Source: Deltaproteobacteria bacterium (lineage in GTDB: Bacteria; Myxococcota_A; UBA796; UBA9615). From it: a DNA stretch of 35,235 nt. Positions 32,401 to 35,235 of the stretch are shown one piece after another. A model generated the notes under the pieces. The model was not told the DNA's origin. It was given only the letters and a program-made list of their open reading frames with translations, and made no database searches. Location of the stretch: NCBI GenBank assembly GCA_002724675.1, contig PBPL01000176.1:1-35235 (forward strand), in the 5' to 3' direction. Each line of letters opens with the position of its first letter. Positions within the stretch are counted from its first letter, which is position 1. The translations under genes were made by a program, and so were the position numbers.

Positions 32401-35235
32401 AGTGTTCGTCTCACTCCGGTTGTGTGCCAGAGCTCTGTGAGAACGGAACCGACGATGACGGAGACGGCGACATCGATTGTCTGGACACCGAGTGCTTCGG
32501 CCTCGCGCACTGTCTGTCGGAGATCTGTGGCAATGGGCTCGATGACGATGGGGACGGAGCCCTGGATTGCGGCGACTCGGAGTGCTCCTCTGAGCCGGAT
32601 TGTCGCATCGAGGTCTGCGGCAATGGGCTTGATGATGATGAGGACGGCTACATCGACTGCGCAGACAGCGAGTGCTCGGCAGTTGCCGCTTGCCTGGGCG
32701 AGGACTGCGACAACGGTGTAGATGACGACACAGATGGTCTGGTGGATTGTGATGACCCGGCCTGTGATGGCGCGTCCGTCTGCGCGCTCTCCGGCGCGGA
32801 AGATTGTGGGAATGCTCTGGATGATGACGGGGACGGTCTGGTGGACTGCATCGATCCCGACTGCATCATCGCTGTCGACTGCCTCGTAGAGGACTGCGCC
32901 AACAGCCTCGATGACGACTTGGATGGCTTCATCGACTGCTCGGACTCCGACTGCTCGGTCCACGAGAGTTGCCTCCCAGAACTCTGCTCCAATGGCATCG
33001 ACGACAATGGAAATGAGGCCATTGACTGTGATGATTACGGATGTCTCGCCTCACCGGACTGTGCAGATGAGGACTGTTCGGATGGCTGGGACAATGATGC
33101 GGACGGCTTGGTGGACTGCGCCGATTCTGATTGTGGGTCTGCCCCTGCGTGCCTGGCCGAAGACTGCGTGAACCATGTGGATGATGATGGCGATGGCTTC
33201 GTCGACTGCGAGGACACGGGTTGCTTTGGTTCCTCTGCTTGTACCGTTTCGGGGACAGAGGACTGCGAGGACGGGTTAGACGATGACGCCGATGGACTGA
33301 TCGACTGTGTCGATCCCGATTGCCTTACCAACGATTACTGTCTTGCCTGCGACGTGCTGGACACTCTGGGCTGCGACAGCGTGGCGGTTGGGGTCAGTGA
33401 CGGACCGGGTTCTACTTCCGCCAACGCCTGGTATTCGTGCGGGGGCTGGGATGCGAGTGGTCCCGAGATGGTCTACGAGTTCGAAGCGCTGGAGTCGGGG
33501 ATCCACGTCTTCGATCTCAGCAGTACCGATGACTACGTAGACCTCTATCTCTTGGAGGCGGGGCTGGGTTGCGACCCCGATGCCTGCATCGCCTTTGGTG
33601 ACCAGACCCTGTCCGCAGAACTTGTGGTTGGTGAGACGTATCTGCTGGCAGTGGATGGCCGGTTTGGGACGACCTCTGACTTCCAGTTGGAATCGTCTTG
33701 TCCTTCTCAGCAGGTGGAGGACTGTGACAACGGTCTAGACGACGACTTCGATGGCTTCGTGGATTGTGCTGATGCCGACTGCGATTGCCCTGTGACCTGT
33801 TCGCTCTCGGGGGGGCTCTCCTGCGGAGATTCGGTCTCCGGCGATACGGCCGAAGGGGCATCCCAGATCAGTCTCTATGGCTGCGGTGTGCCGGAGAACG
33901 GTCCCGAGTTCTTCTATGCCTTCACGGGTCCGGCAGGTGGTGGGGACGTCGAGTTCCAGCTGTCTGTGCTGGGGTCGGCGGATCTGGACTTGGTGGTACT
34001 CGAGCTGGACTCGGGAGTCTGTGACCCCAACCATTGTGTGGCGGCCTCCGTTGGGGAGGGCAACACCGAGTCTCTAGTCGTGTCTTTGGTACCGGGTGCG
34101 CAGTACGCAGTGGGTGTGGAGAGCTTCGACGAGACTGAGTCGCCCTATGTGTTGGACGTCCTGTGTGCTGGGGACGTGGCAGAGGAGTGTGGCAACTGGG
34201 TTGATGATGACGGTGACGGGGATGTGGACTGCGATGACTCTGAGTGTCTTGGCGATCCCTACTGTGTCTTTGAGTTGTGCGGCAACGGCTTCGATGACGA
34301 CGCCGACGGCTTAATAGATTGTCTCGATTCGGACTGTGCCGATGCCCCGGATTGCGGGAACTGTCACGACGATGGCTGTCATGACCACGGAGACGATGAC
34401 GATTCGTTCGGCGATGACGATGACAGTAGCTGGCACGGCGACGACGACGACTGGTTTGGTGACGACGACGACTGGTTCGGCGACGACGATGACAGCAGCT
34501 GGCCTGGCGATGACGATTCGTTCGGCGACGACGATGACAGCAGCTGGCCTGGCGATGACGATTCGTTCGGCGATGACGATGACTCAGCGCATCACGATGC
34601 TGGTGATGATGACGATGTCGGCGATGACGACTCGGCGGCGCCTGATGATGATGACAGCGCGCATCACGATGATGACGATGCCGGCGATGACGATGACAGC
34701 GGCGGACCTGGCGATGATGACGACTCTTTCGGGGATGACGATTCGGCCCAGGCCGATGATGACGACTCGGCGCATCACGATGACGACGACTCGTTCGGGG
34801 ACGACGATTCGTTCGGTGATGACGATGACTCAGCGCATCACGATGCTGGTGATGATGACGATGCCGGCGATGATGACGATGCCGGCGATGATGACTCGGG
34901 CGATCCGGACGATGATGATTCGGCCCATCATGACGACGACGATGCTGGCGGCGACGACGATGACTCTGGTGATGATGACGACGCGTTTGGTGACGACGAT
35001 GACCTAGGCGACGATGACTCAGCACACCAGGATGATGACGACGCAGGCGACGATGATGACTCGTTCGGTGATGACGACTCGGGCGCGCCAGACGACGACG
35101 ATTCAGCGCCCGATGATGACGACGACTCGTTCGGTGATGACGACTCGGGCGCGCCAGACGACGACGATTCAGCGCACGATGACGATGACGACGCAGGCGA
35201 CGATGATGACTCGTTCGGTGATGACGACTCGGGCG
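29454..35235 (+). CDS. Giant repeat lipoprotein, 3'-partial (ASH domain, ~40 four-Cys acidic repeats, two PPC-like domains, Asp/His tail)
   Basis: One frame stays open from ATG 29454 to the window end (at least 1927 residues). The signal peptide ends in LLGTAC (Cys24); the lipobox is not canonical, with Gly at -3. An acidic linker is followed by an ASH/choice-of-anchor-D-like domain (about 55-160: LVLDFGIVAVGEVEERSVTV). Next come 37 units of 30 residues, C-x13-C-x4-C-x5-C-x4, each with a DxDxDG calcium-type loop (for example NGVDDDGDGFLDC). Then a ~120-residue PPC-like domain (MVYEFEALESGIHVFDLSS), unit 38, a second such domain (EFFYAFTGPAGGGDVEFQLS), units 39-40, CHDDGCHDH, and a DDDDS tail with His-His and Trp motifs. 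It is likely a calcium-stiffened, disulfide-rich surface rod. GAGG precedes the start. The 3' end is missing. Confidence 0.92.
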   Translation, partial: MTRYGRSTPVLFWHLCLFLLGTACTSVPTSIPLGDDTAADDDDSSEDSVEGEAAGSLDPLVLDFGIVAVGEVEERSVTVTSTGTAALVIDAVDVSEGVPFSAGFLAPVTVPPESSESLAFRFEPTEGGTYVAQASLGWNAANEDDVVWLELRGLGDPGEDPVFDEDCDNELDDDGDGNIDCEDLDCFGVIVCTNENCTNLIDDDADGDLDCEDDECSDAPECAAVEDCYDQVDNDSDGLIDCDDPDCALGIACNAELCDNIFDDDGDGLLNCEDPDCASDPACLSELCANGVDDDANGLIDCVDSGCDGSSDCIDELCWNALDDDGDGDTDCLDAECLTASNCVVEVCTNGVDDDADGFVDCTDDECSVDVACTVAEICSNGVDDDSDGQADCADPECAPTVECTGSEDCSNGIDDDGNDLLDCDDPACWSLAVCQAEDCEDLVDNDGDDLVDCTDDDCIGLPACIDEDCQNDLDDDGDGYVDCVDPECATDSVCVSELCTDGVDNDLDGMLDCVDPECVSQPVCVTELSCNNGVDDDLDGLLDCGDPECVGNPSCNDEICDDVIDNDSDGSTDCADSDCAYIPPCSLEDCTNGVDDDLDTFVDCLDPQCLGAPVCVDEDCSDGDDNDGDWLIDCADNAVNDPVDPDCEDAPECTVEICDNGVDDDLDGYIDCVDLECQLDDPDCIQEDCFNGLDDNVDGYIDCADPDCVASEPLCTPEICDNLLDDNADGFIDCADPQCQSQVVCLLEDCLNGVDDDQDGLVDCDDPACAPQAACLASGELCDNTIDDDGDGFVDCVDVDCVASPVCRVEDCQSGFDEDGDNFIDCADSDCLGEPLCTDEECENEVDDDADGLVDCVDPDCAALPLCIEEICDNAEDDDGDGAIDCVDSECGTTLYCEVELCSNGVDDDGDGFLDCLDSECAFHPFCSTTGEICDNGLDEDGDGDVDCEDTNCGLFTDCIAELCDDGLDNDSDGYVDCVDLECSSHSGCVPELCENGTDDDGDGDIDCLDTECFGLAHCLSEICGNGLDDDGDGALDCGDSECSSEPDCRIEVCGNGLDDDEDGYIDCADSECSAVAACLGEDCDNGVDDDTDGLVDCDDPACDGASVCALSGAEDCGNALDDDGDGLVDCIDPDCIIAVDCLVEDCANSLDDDLDGFIDCSDSDCSVHESCLPELCSNGIDDNGNEAIDCDDYGCLASPDCADEDCSDGWDNDADGLVDCADSDCGSAPACLAEDCVNHVDDDGDGFVDCEDTGCFGSSACTVSGTEDCEDGLDDDADGLIDCVDPDCLTNDYCLACDVLDTLGCDSVAVGVSDGPGSTSANAWYSCGGWDASGPEMVYEFEALESGIHVFDLSSTDDYVDLYLLEAGLGCDPDACIAFGDQTLSAELVVGETYLLAVDGRFGTTSDFQLESSCPSQQVEDCDNGLDDDFDGFVDCADADCDCPVTCSLSGGLSCGDSVSGDTAEGASQISLYGCGVPENGPEFFYAFTGPAGGGDVEFQLSVLGSADLDLVVLELDSGVCDPNHCVAASVGEGNTESLVVSLVPGAQYAVGVESFDETESPYVLDVLCAGDVAEECGNWVDDDGDGDVDCDDSECLGDPYCVFELCGNGFDDDADGLIDCLDSDCADAPDCGNCHDDGCHDHGDDDDSFGDDDDSSWHGDDDDWFGDDDDWFGDDDDSSWPGDDDSFGDDDDSSWPGDDDSFGDDDDSAHHDAGDDDDVGDDDSAAPDDDDSAHHDDDDAGDDDDSGGPGDDDDSFGDDDSAQADDDDSAHHDDDDSFGDDDSFGDDDDSAHHDAGDDDDAGDDDDAGDDDSGDPDDDDSAHHDDDDAGGDDDDSGDDDDAFGDDDDLGDDDSAHQDDDDAGDDDDSFGDDDSGAPDDDDSAPDDDDDSFGDDDSGAPDDDDSAHDDDDDAGDDDDSFGDDDSG
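29946..33347 (+). repeat. 37 tandem in-frame ~90-bp units coding a four-cysteine acidic repeat
   Basis: Units begin with Glu-x-Cys and have a 30-residue period with cysteines spaced 13, 4, 5 and 4 residues. The DNA copies differ at many positions while Cys, Asp and Gly are kept, so the array is old and held by selection rather than freshly expanded. A few units are longer: the sixteenth has about eight extra residues (ADNAVNDPVDPDC), and some carry ASG, TTG or SGA/SGT insertions between units. Three more units lie at about 33714-33810 and 34174-34355. Confidence 0.9.
34360..35235 (+). repeat. Low-complexity Asp/Ser/His tail with DNA-level tandem duplications
   Basis: GAC/GAT-rich coding sequence encodes runs such as DDDDSFG, DDDDSSWPG, DDDDSAHH, DDDDAG and DDDDSGAP. 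A 45-base unit (DDDDSSWPGDDDSFG) occurs twice in a row around 34480-34570, and a ~60-base unit (with DDDSGAPDDDDSA) recurs near the window end. Here the copies are almost identical in DNA, unlike the older Cys repeats upstream. The array continues beyond the window. Confidence 0.88.

Noticed and set aside
32046-35025. Long opposite-strand reading frames across the acidic repeats (also 11542-12015 and 30137-30850)
   Set aside because: They are mirror products of GAC/GAT-rich codons, giving His/Arg- or Val/Ile-rich nonsense without start sites or domain sequence.
29946-35235. CRISPR or non-coding satellite array
   Set aside because: The period is about 90 bases with no spacer/repeat alternation, and one reading frame stays open throughout with conserved Cys/Asp/Gly.

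Overview
The window looks like a chromosomal segment of a GC-rich Gram-negative bacterium, most likely Myxococcota or a related deltaproteobacterial lineage. This rests on several sequence features: a MYXO-CTERM-like tail (Gly-Cys-Gly-Cys, one hydrophobic helix, terminal Arg) on the protein at 5735-7087; a MopE-type metal-binding motif at 12534-13808; ten predicted lipoproteins with very acidic Asp/Ser linkers; and a recurrent Cys/Asp motif (C-x-D/N...DxDxDG...DC...C). The taxon is an inference, because no rRNA or other marker gene is present. No tRNA, IS element, integrase or CRISPR array was seen, and no gene-free stretch exceeds 300 bases.

Layout. 1-2487: the 3' part of a thioredoxin/TlpA-like gene with an in-frame TGA exactly where the first redox cysteine should be, followed by a SECIS-like hairpin. 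I read it as a selenoprotein. It is coupled by a GTGA overlap to an FG-GAP/ASPIC beta-propeller lipoprotein. 2497-7963: an atypical SDR, two TPR lipoproteins, an Asp-box propeller with the MYXO-CTERM-like tail, and a small Cys-containing lipoprotein. 8091-16932: an exported-protein cluster holding two more FG-GAP/ASPIC lipoproteins, two paralogues of an unrecognised two-domain six-cysteine family, a P-domain lipoprotein and a MopE-motif lipoprotein. Each six-cysteine paralogue lies divergent from an ASPIC propeller, and the two pairs are mirror images. 17011-21908: two tandem, clearly homologous ~810-820 aa multi-pass membrane proteins that resemble GT-C enzymes in layout. 22028-29354: mostly recognisable cytoplasmic or housekeeping functions: PAS-GGDEF-EAL protein, QueG-like Fe-S protein coupled to RecQ, CPXCG zinc-ribbon protein, SfsA, and a YbhN/UPF0104 membrane protein. 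29454-end: an incomplete giant lipoprotein (at least 1927 aa) with about 40 copies of a 30-residue four-cysteine acidic repeat, an ASH-like domain, two PPC-like domains and a long DDDDS/His-His/Trp tail that runs off the window.

The genes do not form one known pathway. The common theme is export to the envelope or surface: lipobox signals, calcium-type DxDxDG motifs, many paired cysteines, and one exported-type selenocysteine thioredoxin that could act on disulfides. The strongest new observations are the WUxxC selenoprotein, the mirrored ASPIC/six-cysteine pairs, and the giant repeat lipoprotein whose repeat unit also occurs singly in four neighbouring lipoproteins.
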